Shown piece by piece: positions 33,613 to 45,411 of a stretch of 64,000 bases of DNA. How positions within the stretch are numbered: position 1 is the first letter of the stretch; each line of letters starts with the position of its first letter. The stretch is taken from contig JAHBXH010000001.1 in the NCBI GenBank assembly GCA_019636555.1, positions 868,001 through 932,000 of the forward strand, given 5' to 3'. A program made the position numbers and the translations under genes. The stretch is from Phycisphaeraceae bacterium. GTDB lineage: Bacteria; Planctomycetota; Phycisphaerae; Phycisphaerales; UBA1924. Below the pieces are notes generated by a model. That model saw nothing but the letters and a program-made list of their open reading frames with translations. It made no database searches and had not been told where the DNA came from.

Positions 33613-35490
33613 ATGAAACTGAAGGGAATAAATCCGATCGAGCAGCACGTCGAAAAGATCGTCGTCGTGCTCGCGGGCGTGGCTTTGCTCGCCGTCATTG
33701 CGCAGCAGTTCCTCACCAACCCCAACGAGGTCAAGATCGGCGGCGACACGGTTTCAGCCGCCCGCGCGTACGAACCGGTGAAACGAGCCGCAAACGTGCT
33801 CAAGTCGAAGCTCGACGCGTCGACACCCCCTCTGCCCGACGGCTTTGATTCCGCCGGCAAGGACATGAAGGGCGAGTGGGAAAAGTTGGTCAAGGGCGCG
33901 ATCGCCCCGCGCAAGTCACTCCCGGCGCTCGGACCGGCGGTCGCGCTGGGTGCCACCAACGTCATCGTGACTGACGCGACGTTTGCCGAGGTCGCATTGC
34001 CCCAGCCCGCGCCCGCTGTTGCCGCGGCATTCTGGTCCACGATCAGCCCGGACGAAACCGCGGCATATCCCGAGCTCGCCGCGCTTTTGCCCAAGGAACA
34101 GCCGTTCGATCATCCTTTCGTCAGCGTTGAATCGACCATCGATATCAGGTCGCTTGTCGATTCGCTTCAGTCCGATCCCGATGGCGCCGGTCCTCTCGAA
34201 GCGATGCCGCAGGGTTGGTGGCGTGAAGGAATCGAAGCAGTATCCGTCGAAGCCGAGCGCGAGCAGATGAAGTCCGACGGTTCGTGGGGCAAGGGCGTCG
34301 TCCTCCCCGCGATGCTCGGGCGGCATCTCTTCGTTGTTGGTTGGAACGAGAACGTCAAAACCAATGGAGACATGCAATCAGAATTGCGTAGCGCGCGCGA
34401 GCAAGCGTCCGAAATCCTGCGCCCCGCCTTCTACAAGACACTGGGCGCTCAGGACTGGGTTCCGCCTTCCGCTGCCGCGACTCGCACCAAGGCGGGCGCG
34501 GATCCCGGCGTGATCGCCGCCAAGCAGTCCGAACTCGAAAAAGTCCGCGCCGACCTCAAGACGCGGCGCGAGGAACTCGAGAAGCTTCCCAAAGACGAGC
34601 CCAAGAAGCCCGAAGCGCCCAAGCCAACTGAAAAGCCGGCGCCCGGACGGGCACCCACGCCCAAGCCACCGCCCACCACTCCGACGGTCAACAACACCGT
34701 CGAGCGCACGCGACTGACCAACATCATCAACAGGCTCGAGAACCGCGAGCGACTTCTCGCGGAAGAAATCGCGAGAATCTCGCCCCAATCGACCGGCGAC
34801 ACCGCGCCCGCCGGCGGGGCGCCCGCCGCGATCACCAGCCTGCTCTCGCAGGATTCGGTGACATTCTGGATGCACGACGCGACCGCGCAGCCCGGTGAGC
34901 GCTACCGCTACCGACTCCGCCTCGGCGTGAACAACCCCCTCTTCGGTCGCGGCATGAATCTCAAGGAAGAGCAGCAGAGCCTTGCCGCAAACAGCATCAT
35001 CAAGAGCCCGTGGTCGGAGTGGAGCAACGCGGTCGATGTCGATCGGGCCGAGTACTTCTTCGTGACCTCGGCGACTCCCGACAACGATCTCGGGGCGGCC
35101 CGAGCGTCGGTCGAACTCTACAAGTTCTATTTCGGGCATTACCGCAAGCAGACCGCCGGCATGAACATCGGTGATCCGCTTTCGGGGAGCATCAATCTTC
35201 CCAAGAGTCTCGCGAGCGCGCCGACCGCGCCCTCTGATACGGCGAATCCCGGAACGACGGCAGAAGCCGAAGCGCCGGCATCGTTCACCGTTCCCGACAA
35301 CATCCGCGTCACGCTCGACGGCGTGATTCTGCTCGATGTCGCGCCGATGCCGAATGCTTCGGGCACGCCGAGTTTCGTCGCGGTTTTGCGGGATATCAAC
35401 GGCCAGGTCATCATCCGCGACCCTGAAAAGGATCGCGACAGCCCGCTGTACAAGCGAATCGAAGCGTCCGCGAAGTCGGCCGGCGGCTGA
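33613..35490 (+). CDS. Pilus-cluster membrane protein, unknown family
   Basis: A 625-residue protein with a cytosolic start (MKLKGINPIEQHVEKIV), one membrane helix at about 17-35, and a periplasmic region. Residues of about 300-340 (Glu/Lys-rich) and 375-400 should form coiled coils, separated by a Pro-rich linker (345-375). The C-terminal 230 residues look beta-rich. As the third gene of the pilM cluster it may play the role of PilP or of a peptidoglycan-linked partner, but I recognise no motif that proves this. No pilQ, pilB or pilT is in the window. Confidence 0.7.
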   Translation: MKLKGINPIEQHVEKIVVVLAGVALLAVIAQQFLTNPNEVKIGGDTVSAARAYEPVKRAANVLKSKLDASTPPLPDGFDSAGKDMKGEWEKLVKGAIAPRKSLPALGPAVALGATNVIVTDATFAEVALPQPAPAVAAAFWSTISPDETAAYPELAALLPKEQPFDHPFVSVESTIDIRSLVDSLQSDPDGAGPLEAMPQGWWREGIEAVSVEAEREQMKSDGSWGKGVVLPAMLGRHLFVVGWNENVKTNGDMQSELRSAREQASEILRPAFYKTLGAQDWVPPSAAATRTKAGADPGVIAAKQSELEKVRADLKTRREELEKLPKDEPKKPEAPKPTEKPAPGRAPTPKPPPTTPTVNNTVERTRLTNIINRLENRERLLAEEIARISPQSTGDTAPAGGAPAAITSLLSQDSVTFWMHDATAQPGERYRYRLRLGVNNPLFGRGMNLKEEQQSLAANSIIKSPWSEWSNAVDVDRAEYFFVTSATPDNDLGAARASVELYKFYFGHYRKQTAGMNIGDPLSGSINLPKSLASAPTAPSDTANPGTTAEAEAPASFTVPDNIRVTLDGVILLDVAPMPNASGTPSFVAVLRDINGQVIIRDPEKDRDSPLYKRIEASAKSAGG

Positions 35491-36117
35491 ACCGTTCGGG
35501 GTACTCCGGCGTTCAGTTTCTGTAAAGGCTTGAAGATTCAGAGTTTAGAGCCGACTCGCAAAAGACTTTTGTCCAGCACTTGACCCCTGAGGGGGTGTCC
35601 CTAGACTTCCCTCCGCTCTCAAAACGGGCGGAACCCCGGAACGGTGAAAACCGAGTCGGGCCGATCACCGGGGCGAAGGCCACGGCGACGGGTATCTTTG
35701 ACAACCGGAGATTGGAAGAAGAATCGATCCCGGGCCTTTGCCGACGGGTGCGGATGCTTTCATGCGTGCCGCGGCCCCGAGTGCAACACCCGGAATCACG
35801 ACGACTCAAAGACCTTGAGCCCACAATGGAAGCCTTGAAAAAGACTTCTTTTCGGCCAGGTTTTGAGTGCAATAGAAGCAAGTAAGAATCGAGATCGGAG
35901 ACGTCTGTTTGCGATGGGTGCAAACCCAAAGCAAGCAGGCATCAACGGACTCTCGAAGCGCAATTCAGGTTGGCCTTTTCGACGAATCAGTCCGCGTGCC
36001 GCAAGGCAATCGGACGGAGGAATCGAAACCGCGGGTATTCAGGCCTGCGGGGTACGACTTGACTACGAGGTGCGAAGTTCGACCAAGCGATTGGCCGGGC
36101 GGAGCATCGCGGCGTCA
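35491..36117 (+). other. Leader region upstream of 23S rRNA, no 16S
   Basis: About 630 bp with no protein gene and no 16S or tRNA sequence. It holds the candidate rRNA promoter and ends in the processing stem of 23S. The transcribed leader would be about 500 bases. Confidence 0.75.
35580..35607 (+). promoter_or_regulatory. Candidate promoter of the 23S-5S unit
   Basis: TTGACC (35580-35585) and TAGACT (35602-35607) are 16 bases apart, a fair sigma-70 type match. A second TTGACA occurs at 35698-35703 but lacks a good -10 at the right distance. Nothing else in the leader matches as well. Confidence 0.4.
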
Positions 36118-36120
36118 GGT

Positions 36121-38897
<2,777 letters not shown>

Positions 38898-38900
38898 ACC

Positions 38901-39222
38901 AGCCGCCGCGATTTCGTTCGAGTCATCTGCCTCCGCAGATGAGACGGGCTTGTCCCTCTCATCCGCCTCCGCAGATGAATCCGAACAACTCGTGGCAGCG
39001 CTTCAAGAGTTCTGTTCGCGTGACTTCAATCACGCGGTCCGGTCTCGATCCTTACTGTTTCTATTCACTCGTGCCACCGACCTTGGCTTTGCAAGGTCGG
39101 TGCTCGTCGGGCCTTTTCCCTCTGCATTTCGCCTCGTGCCTGATGCCGAGTGCCTGGTGCCTTCTTCTTCCAGCTTCGCTGTCAACTCTGACGGCCCGCC
39201 GAAAGGCAGGCCGACTCGGTTT
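38901..39222 (+). other. Long 23S-5S spacer with three hairpins
   Basis: The 322-base spacer is long for a 23S-5S gap. Two near-identical hairpins, TCATCTGC-CTCC-GCAGATGA (38923-38942) and TCATCCGC-CTCC-GCAGATGA (38959-38978), share loop and right arm. A third, ACCGACCTTG-GCTTTG-CAAGGTCGGT, lies at 39076-39101. No tRNA is seen. Confidence 0.7.
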
Positions 39223-39328
39223 GTCGGTGACCACAAGCGTTAGGAAACACCTGTTCCCATCCCGAACACAGCAGTTAAGCTGACGCTGCCGATGATACTG
39301 CACTGCGGGAAAGTAGGTCATCGCCGAC
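39223..39328 (+). rRNA. 5S ribosomal RNA
   Basis: About 106 bases. It contains AGGAAACACCTGTTCCCATC and CCGAACACAGCAGTTAAG, standard 5S landmarks, and its ends GTCGGTGA and TCGCCGAC pair as helix I. A terminator follows 3 bases later. Confidence 0.92.
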
Positions 39329-39331
39329 TTT

Positions 39332-39372
39332 GGGCTCTTCAAGGTAAACCTTGAGGAGCCCTTTTCATTTTT
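39332..39372 (+). terminator. Rho-independent terminator of the rRNA unit
   Basis: Stem GGGCTCTTCAAGG (39332-39344) and CCTTGAGGAGCCC (39349-39361), 13 bp with one T-G pair, loop TAAA, followed by TTTTCATTTTT. Confidence 0.9.
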
Positions 39373-39675
39373 GCTCCGCGCGCTCGCCGTGGCACCGCTC
39401 TTCCGGGCGGTGTGCTTTCCTCCGAGGCCCCTCCCGGAGGGAGGGGGTTGGGGGGGCGAGTGACGCACACATACTGCACCCGCGCACCTCGCGCACTTCC
39501 GAAGCTCCTTCCGTGGGGGAGCAAAGGGGTTGGCGAAAGGGCGGTTGCGTTTCGCGCACTCATTCTCCCACTCCGCGTAACTCCGCAGACTCCGCACCTC
39601 CGCGTTCTCTTCCAAAAAGCTGCGGCAAATCCCTCGGGCGCATTCCCAAGTACCCTTCACCCCGAAGGAGCCACC
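39373..39675. repeat. Repeat-rich gap with a CCCCTCCC palindrome
   Basis: CCCCTCCC-GGA-GGGAGGGG at 39428-39446 is one of a family of GC palindromes in this window (also near 48040, 57712, 58594 and 63835). Words such as ACTCCGC repeat at 39571-39605. No gene is supported before the start at 39676. Confidence 0.6.
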
Positions 39676-41049
39676 ATGCCCACTCTCCGCGCATCGCTCG
39701 CCATTGTCCTGCTTTCGTCCCTCACCGCCCTCGCCGCTCCTCCCGCCGACCTCACCCAAAAAATCGACGCCGCGGCAACAAAGGCACTCGCCGAACCCGG
39801 CGCCGCCGCGGTTTCTGTGGCCGTCGCTCGCAACGGAGAAATCATCTTCGCCAAGGCCTACGGCCTCGCCGATGTCGAACTCGATGTCCCCGCCACGCCC
39901 GACTCTCTCTTCCGGATCGGTTCGGTCACCAAGCAGTTCTCCGCCGCGGCAATCATGCGCCTCGTCGAACAAGGCAAAGTCTCTCTCGACGCAGAAATAC
40001 AGACCTATCTCCCCGATTTTCCCAAGAAAGACCACCCCGTCACCATCCGCGAGATCCTGACCCACACTTCCGGCATCTGGTCCTACACCAGCGACGGCAA
40101 GTGGATGAGCCGTGACGCCTCGCTCGAGCTCACGCCCACCGAACTGATCGCAACGTTCGCAGAAAAGCCCCTCGACTTCGAGCCCGGCACGAAGTGGCAC
40201 TACAGCAACTCGGCGTATTACTTGCTGGGCCCGATCATCGAAAAGGTTTCGGGCAAGCCCTACGCCGCGTTTCTTCAGGATGAGTTCTTCACGCCGCTCG
40301 GACTGAAGCACACCCGCTACGAATCCAATTCCGACATCATCAAGAACCGCGCCCAGGGATATTCGCTCCAGCAGGGCAAGCTCACCAACGATCGCGCGAT
40401 CGGGGCGGATGTGCCCGGCGCCGCGGGTTCTCTTCTCTCAACGGCGAGCGATCTCTGCCGCTGGGAAATGGCGCTCGCGTCGGGAAAGGTTGTCTCGCCC
40501 GAGTCGTACAAACAGATGACGACGCCGGCGGTTCTCACAGGCGGCAAGCAGACCGACTACGGCTTCGGACTCCAGATCGATGAATGGGAGGATCGCAGGC
40601 GCATTTCGCACGGTGGCGGAATCTTCGGATTCAACTCCATGCTCCTCACGCTCCCGGCGGACGACAAGCACGCCGACGATCTCACCGTCGCCGTGCTCGT
40701 CAACAACGATTCGATCAACTCCGGCAAATTCGCCGACATCGTCGCCAAGAACGCGCTCGGCATCGAAGTCTTCGAGCCCAAGGATCTTGATTTGACCGAA
40801 GCCGAAATCGCGCGCTTCAAGGGCGACTTCGCGTTCGAAGGGATTCCGCTCGAAATCAAACTCTTCGACCGCGACGGCAAGATGTGGGCCCAGGCCACCG
40901 GCCAGAAAGAAACTCGCCTTCTCTACCAGGGCAACGGCGAGTTCCGCCCGACCTTCGACACCGACGTGAAGTTCGTGTTCGATGAAGGCAGCTCGGATTC
41001 TTTCGTTCTCCACCAGGGCGGCCAGATCCCCGCGAAGAGGAAGAAATAA
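39676..41049 (+). CDS. Secreted serine hydrolase, class C beta-lactamase/esterase type
   Basis: A 457-residue exported protein, signal peptide MPTLRASLAIVLLSSLTALA. The beta-lactamase family motifs are complete: S83-VT-K86 (SxxK), Y176-S-N178 (YxN) and H312-GGG in place of KTG. These features mark the D-Ala-D-Ala peptidase/esterase (EstB-like) group, so penicillin hydrolysis is not implied. The last 100 residues form a beta-rich domain with AFEGIPLEIKLF and FVFDEG, like DUF3471-type tails. The start at 39676 follows GAAGGAG; earlier in-frame codons run through a repeat. Confidence 0.88.
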   Translation: MPTLRASLAIVLLSSLTALAAPPADLTQKIDAAATKALAEPGAAAVSVAVARNGEIIFAKAYGLADVELDVPATPDSLFRIGSVTKQFSAAAIMRLVEQGKVSLDAEIQTYLPDFPKKDHPVTIREILTHTSGIWSYTSDGKWMSRDASLELTPTELIATFAEKPLDFEPGTKWHYSNSAYYLLGPIIEKVSGKPYAAFLQDEFFTPLGLKHTRYESNSDIIKNRAQGYSLQQGKLTNDRAIGADVPGAAGSLLSTASDLCRWEMALASGKVVSPESYKQMTTPAVLTGGKQTDYGFGLQIDEWEDRRRISHGGGIFGFNSMLLTLPADDKHADDLTVAVLVNNDSINSGKFADIVAKNALGIEVFEPKDLDLTEAEIARFKGDFAFEGIPLEIKLFDRDGKMWAQATGQKETRLLYQGNGEFRPTFDTDVKFVFDEGSSDSFVLHQGGQIPAKRKK

Positions 41050-41248
41050 GACCCTCACGCGGGGAACGGGCAAGCTCTTTTCTTCCCCGAAATCCCCTGT
41101 TTTCTCCGCGTTCTCTGCGATTCTCCCGTGAACAACCCGCTTCATTCTCGCGCGCCACGAACACGATTTTCCTTGCCGTTCCCGCCGCCCGCGGTATTCT
41201 TTTGTGACACGCGCCCGCAAGCTCCATGCGCACCGGCGCGAAGCAACG

Positions 41249-42046
41249 ATGAGGAAATCAAACGTGCGTACATATGTTGGAATCGCGGCAGTCGTTGTCT
41301 CCGGCATCTCCCCGCGCCTCTCCCAGGCCGCGCCCGTCTTCTATCCGACCGCAAGCCCCCTCGGTCACTGGTTCGTCTCCACCAATGTCGCGCCTGGCGG
41401 CGACGGCAATTTCGCATCGTTCGTGACCAACAACTTCCAGCAGGCCGTCAACGTGACATACACCCCCGCCCGCGCCGATTGGATCGCCGATGTACCCGGC
41501 GGCAGTCACGGCGGCGTCGGCAACTGGACCTTCTTCGTCTTCCGCCAGACCTTTGACCTCACCGGTTACAACCCGGCGGTCGCGGCACTGACTTTCCGCT
41601 GGGCCGCGGACGATTCCGGCGAGATCATCGCCTTTCGCGGCTCATGGATTCCCGCCTTCCGTCTCAACGGCGGCGCATTCATCAACTACCCCGGCTCGAC
41701 GCCCGATCACCGCATCCCGACCTACGACTTTTCTCCCTGGATCACCCTGACAAAGGGCTTCGTCGCCGGCGTGAACACGATCGATTTCTATGTCGAGGGC
41801 AACGGTCAGACCGACGGGTTCGGTTTGCAGGTGCAGAGCTTCACCGCGTGCGCCGGCGATCTGAATCACGACGGATTCGTGGACGATGCGGATTTTTCGT
41901 TCTTCGTCGCTGCCTACGACATTCTCGATTGTGCCGATCCGGCAATGCCGCCGAACTGTCCAAGCGACCTGAACGGAGACGGCCTCGTTGACGATGCGGA
42001 CTTCACAGTGTTCGTCGCTTCGTACAACGAACTGATCTGTCCGTAG
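41249..42046 (+). CDS. Secreted protein with dockerin-type (Asp-rich) C-terminal repeats
   Basis: The 265-residue product has a signal peptide and a beta-rich region with several aromatic residues (about 30-195). The C-terminal 65 residues have two Ca-binding dockerin-like repeats, DLNHDGFVDDADFSFFVAAY and DLNGDGLVDDADFTVFVASY, ended by Cys. This double motif with a final Cys is common in Phycisphaerae exported proteins. It probably anchors the protein to a partner or at the cell surface. It ends two bases before the GH30 gene, so the pair is an operon. About 200 bp upstream contain only CTCCGCG-like repeat words. Confidence 0.85.
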   Translation: MRKSNVRTYVGIAAVVVSGISPRLSQAAPVFYPTASPLGHWFVSTNVAPGGDGNFASFVTNNFQQAVNVTYTPARADWIADVPGGSHGGVGNWTFFVFRQTFDLTGYNPAVAALTFRWAADDSGEIIAFRGSWIPAFRLNGGAFINYPGSTPDHRIPTYDFSPWITLTKGFVAGVNTIDFYVEGNGQTDGFGLQVQSFTACAGDLNHDGFVDDADFSFFVAAYDILDCADPAMPPNCPSDLNGDGLVDDADFTVFVASYNELICP

Positions 42047-42048
42047 CG

Positions 42049-43536
42049 ATGAGGCAAGCTACGCCCCGGATCAATAAGCGAGCGACTTCCGCGGCGATAC
42101 TACCTTTCTTCATGTTCTGGTTCCTACTTCCACTCGGACTACTCACTATGCCCACGCTCGCGCAGCCTTTTCAGGCCAATGTCTTCCTCACCGCCAAGGA
42201 CACCGAGTCGCGTCTCGCGCCCGCGGGCGTACTCACTTCCGCGGCGCCCGGCAACGCAAACGCGACAATCTTTCTCGACGACGGCACCACCTTTCAAACC
42301 ATCGTCGGAATCGGCGGCGCGATCACCGATGCCGCGGCAGAAGTCTTCGCCAAGCTCCCCGCGCCCAAACAGCAAGAACTCATCACCGCCTACTTCGATC
42401 CGAACGCCGGCATCGGCTACTCGCTCATCCGCACGCACATCCACTCCTGCGATTTCTCGAGCGCGAGCTACACCTATGTGAAAGACAACGACGCGTCGCT
42501 CGAATCCTTCGACATCGCGCCCGATCTCAAACACCGCATCCCCATGATCAAGCGCGCCCTCGCGCTCGCCGGCAACCAGATCACCGTCTACGCCAGCCCC
42601 TGGTCGCCCCCCGCGTGGATGAAGTCGAACAGCAACATGCTCGAGGGCGGCGAGCTCAAGCCCGAATTCGCCAGCGCATGGGCGAACTACTTCGTCAAGT
42701 TCATCCAGTCCTACGAAAAGCAGGGCATCCCAATCTTCGGCGTCACCGTCCAGAACGAGCCCGCGGCAGTCCAGCGATGGGAATCCTGCATCTACTCCGC
42801 CGAGCAGGAACGCGATTTCGTCAAGAACTATCTCGGACCCGCGCTCGTGAAAGCGGGAATGCTCGATCCAGCAAACGTCGATGCGCCGAACTCGAAGAAG
42901 ATCATCGTCTGGGATCACAACCGCGACATCATGTACGAGCGTGCGAAGGTAGTGCTCGAAGACCCCGCCGCGGCAAGGTACATCTGGGGCGTCGGCTTCC
43001 ACTGGTACGTCGGCGATCACTTCGAAAACGTGCGATTGGTGCAGGAGCGCTTCCCCGACACCCACCTTCTTTTCACCGAAGGGTGCGTCGAGAGTTTTGA
43101 TGCAGCGCGGGTGAAGGAGTGGGGCGCGGGCGAGCGCTACGGCCGATCACTCATGCACGATTTCAACAACGGCGCCGTCGGCTGGACCGATTGGAACATC
43201 CTCCTCGACGAGCGCGGCGGCCCGAATCACGTCGGCAACTACTGCTTCGCGCCCGTGCATGCGGACATCGGCGCCGGCAAGCTCACTTTCATGAACTCGT
43301 TCTACTACCTCGGCCACTTCTCCAAGTTCATCCGCCCCGGCGCGAAACGAATCATCGCGTCCTCTACATCCGACGACCTGCTCACCATTGCATTCAAAAA
43401 CACGGACGGCTCGATCGCGGTTGTGGTGATGAACCAGACCGGCAAAGCGATTGATGTGAACCTGCAACTCCGAGGCGAAGCCGTGAAGCAGACAGCCCCC
43501 GCGCACTCGATCTTCACGGCGGTGATCAAACGCTGA
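42049..43536 (+). CDS. Glycoside hydrolase family 30 (glucosylceramidase-like)
   Basis: A 495-residue exported glycosidase with signal sequence near 12-38. GH30 hallmarks are GIGGAITDAAAEVFAKL, then SPWSPPAWMKSNSNM. The acid/base Glu is E237 in VQNEPAAV, and the nucleophile Glu is E344 in LLFTEGC. GH30 enzymes are retaining and act on beta-glucosides, glucosylceramide or xylans; the exact substrate cannot be told. It starts 2 bases after the dockerin gene and itself lacks a dockerin. Both may form a surface polysaccharide-degrading set. Confidence 0.92.
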   Translation: MRQATPRINKRATSAAILPFFMFWFLLPLGLLTMPTLAQPFQANVFLTAKDTESRLAPAGVLTSAAPGNANATIFLDDGTTFQTIVGIGGAITDAAAEVFAKLPAPKQQELITAYFDPNAGIGYSLIRTHIHSCDFSSASYTYVKDNDASLESFDIAPDLKHRIPMIKRALALAGNQITVYASPWSPPAWMKSNSNMLEGGELKPEFASAWANYFVKFIQSYEKQGIPIFGVTVQNEPAAVQRWESCIYSAEQERDFVKNYLGPALVKAGMLDPANVDAPNSKKIIVWDHNRDIMYERAKVVLEDPAAARYIWGVGFHWYVGDHFENVRLVQERFPDTHLLFTEGCVESFDAARVKEWGAGERYGRSLMHDFNNGAVGWTDWNILLDERGGPNHVGNYCFAPVHADIGAGKLTFMNSFYYLGHFSKFIRPGAKRIIASSTSDDLLTIAFKNTDGSIAVVVMNQTGKAIDVNLQLRGEAVKQTAPAHSIFTAVIKR

Positions 43537-44157
43537 GCATGCGTCGCAGCGACGCGCGCTCGGAATCCAAATCTCTCGCGCGATGTTCCGGATTCCTGTC
43601 ATCTCCCGCCCCCGTTTTCCGTTTTCCTTTCACACGTTCGCTTTCCTCTTCAGTATTTCTTCTCCGTTGCCTTCCGTGTTTTTCCGGCATCCTGCGCGTT
43701 TCGCTTCCTTTCACTGCTGTTTCCGTAACAAAACAGCCTATTTTCATAGCAGTTTCAGCGTGTTTTGTTGGTGACAAGACCGCGCGAGGCGCCGATACTC
43801 ATGGGTGTACGCGGCATCCAAGCCAAGTACGCCTCCCGCGTTTGTCCGCCGGAAGTTTGAAGAACCTGAGCCGATCCGTGATCAAGTCCATGTTCAAGAC
43901 CATGATCAACGCTCGACTTCAACTTGCCCATGCCGGCCGACACGGCCGACTTTCGCACACGCTTCAATGCTGTTGCGCGATTCGCCCGCGGATCTGACCG
44001 CGAGGTACGACGGATCCAGATACCAAATTTGAAAGCACGATTCTGAAAGAGGTTTTCCTGTTCGCGCACGTTCGCATGGTTTGCTGAAATTGACACTCAC
44101 ACGCCGCGGCTCGCTTCCCGATGCGGGCCCGGCGCACGAACCACAAGGGAGTTACTC
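43537..44157 (+). other. 620-bp stretch without a clear gene
   Basis: The first 200 bp are pyrimidine-rich (TTTTCCGTTTTCC, TTTCACTGCTG) like the degenerate repeats seen elsewhere. A weak promoter GTGACA-N17-GATACT lies at 43771-43799. Several frames are open but none has convincing composition or start. An unannotated RNA could lie at 43808-44157, unsupported otherwise. Confidence 0.4.
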
Positions 44158-44379
44158 ATGTCCGCCGTCCGCCGCCTGCGTTTCCCGTTTGCTCGTCACG
44201 CGTTGTCCGATGCCGCCGAGGCGCTGCGCCACCGCGCCGACGCGGGACCGAAGCAGCCGCCAGCGCCTTCGACAAGTCTCTCGCAGTCGTTCAGCGAACT
44301 CGTCGGTCGCACCATCCGCATCGCGAACATCGACATGGATCGCGATCCGTGGTGGCTCTATTTCCGCCGCCGGAAGTGA
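44158..44379 (+). CDS. Small hypothetical protein, 73 residues
   Basis: An ATG with GGGAG nine bases upstream opens a 73-residue frame. The product is Arg-rich (VRRLRFPFARHAL at the start, YFRRRK at the end), with an Ala/Pro middle part and RIANIDMDRDPWWLYF. No family is recognised. The 12-bp gap to the convergent oxidase gene supports a real stop here. Confidence 0.45.
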   Translation: MSAVRRLRFPFARHALSDAAEALRHRADAGPKQPPAPSTSLSQSFSELVGRTIRIANIDMDRDPWWLYFRRRK

Positions 44380-44391
44380 GCGAGCGGCCGT

Positions 44392-45339
44392 TCATCGAAC
44401 GAGCCGTGCGACCTCTTCCGCGCAGCCGCGGCAGAGCGTGTAGCCCGAACCGCCGTGCCCGTAGTTGTGGATGATGCGCGGGTCCGCGGCGTCGCGATCG
44501 AGGCGGACCGAAGGGCGGTAGGGCCGGAGTCCCGCGGATTCACGGAGTACCGGGCCCGGTTCGAGCCCCATCGATGCCGCGCGAGAGAGGATCACATCGG
44601 TCATCGCGCGGGTGGTTGTGCATGGGCGATCATCGGAACAAACTTCGGCGCATCCGCCGAGCACGACCTCCGCGCGGCGGGGGATCGAATAGAACATGCG
44701 GCTCTCATCGCGTTCATCGCCGAGGCAGTGCGCGAGATCGATCCGACCCGGCGCGGTAATCACGGTTTGGCCGTAGATCGCCTGCAATTCAGTGTCGCCC
44801 GTCAATCGGCGCGCGCCGAGGCCCGTGCAGTTAATAAGCGCTTCGGCATTCGTCTCGGCGAGCAATTCCGCGAGCGAGTCGACCCGACGAATCTCGACAG
44901 GCCGTCGCAGTTGCTTTTCGAGCCACTCGAGAAAGATCGGCGGATCGCAGCGCGGCGCGGAAAACTTCCAGCCGACATGTGCTCCGGCGGGGAGAGTCTT
45001 GCCATCCACCGATTCGATCTTCTCAATACCCGGAGTTGCATCGGCCCACCAAGGCCAGCGGCCATCCGCTGCGAGCTCGGTCCGCAAAAGCAAATCCACA
45101 CCCGCACCCGGAGTCGCTTTCGCGAGCTCGGTCAGCCAATGAAGAGTTGCGCCGGCCCAGATCGCGGCTTTTTCGGGCGGCCCGACCTTGAAGGGGTACC
45201 AGATTGCGCCTGCCGCGGCGGAGGTCGTGGAACTGCCCTTCGCGGCGGCGATGACGCGCACGTCGTGACCGGCTTCTTCGAGCGTCAACGCCGAAGTCAG
45301 GCCGATCACACCAGCGCCAAGAACAACAACGCGAGCCAT
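44392..45339 (-). CDS. FAD-dependent D-amino-acid oxidase-like protein
   Basis: A 315-residue flavoprotein of the DAO family. The dinucleotide fold is VVLGAGVIGLTSAL at 5-18, and the C-terminal end NYGHGGSGYTLCRG is the family flavin-contact motif. DAO enzymes oxidise D-amino acids (for example from peptidoglycan turnover) to oxo acids with H2O2. The R in GLRPYRPSVRL near 275 fits the substrate-carboxylate Arg. Start ATG at 45339 is well placed; the neighbour is divergent. Confidence 0.85.
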   Translation of the reverse strand: MARVVVLGAGVIGLTSALTLEEAGHDVRVIAAAKGSSTTSAAAGAIWYPFKVGPPEKAAIWAGATLHWLTELAKATPGAGVDLLLRTELAADGRWPWWADATPGIEKIESVDGKTLPAGAHVGWKFSAPRCDPPIFLEWLEKQLRRPVEIRRVDSLAELLAETNAEALINCTGLGARRLTGDTELQAIYGQTVITAPGRIDLAHCLGDERDESRMFYSIPRRAEVVLGGCAEVCSDDRPCTTTRAMTDVILSRAASMGLEPGPVLRESAGLRPYRPSVRLDRDAADPRIIHNYGHGGSGYTLCRGCAEEVARLVR

Positions 45340-45411
45340 GTTTCAGGGTACGCTGAGGAACCTGGAGACATGCCGCGGCGGATAGTCCGGCACGGAAGGC
45401 GGGTGCGGTGA

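Noticed and set aside
43539..43997. 152-codon frame after GH30
   Set aside because: Pyrimidine-rich repeat DNA gives a Ser/Phe/Arg-rich translation with no ribosome site or domain.
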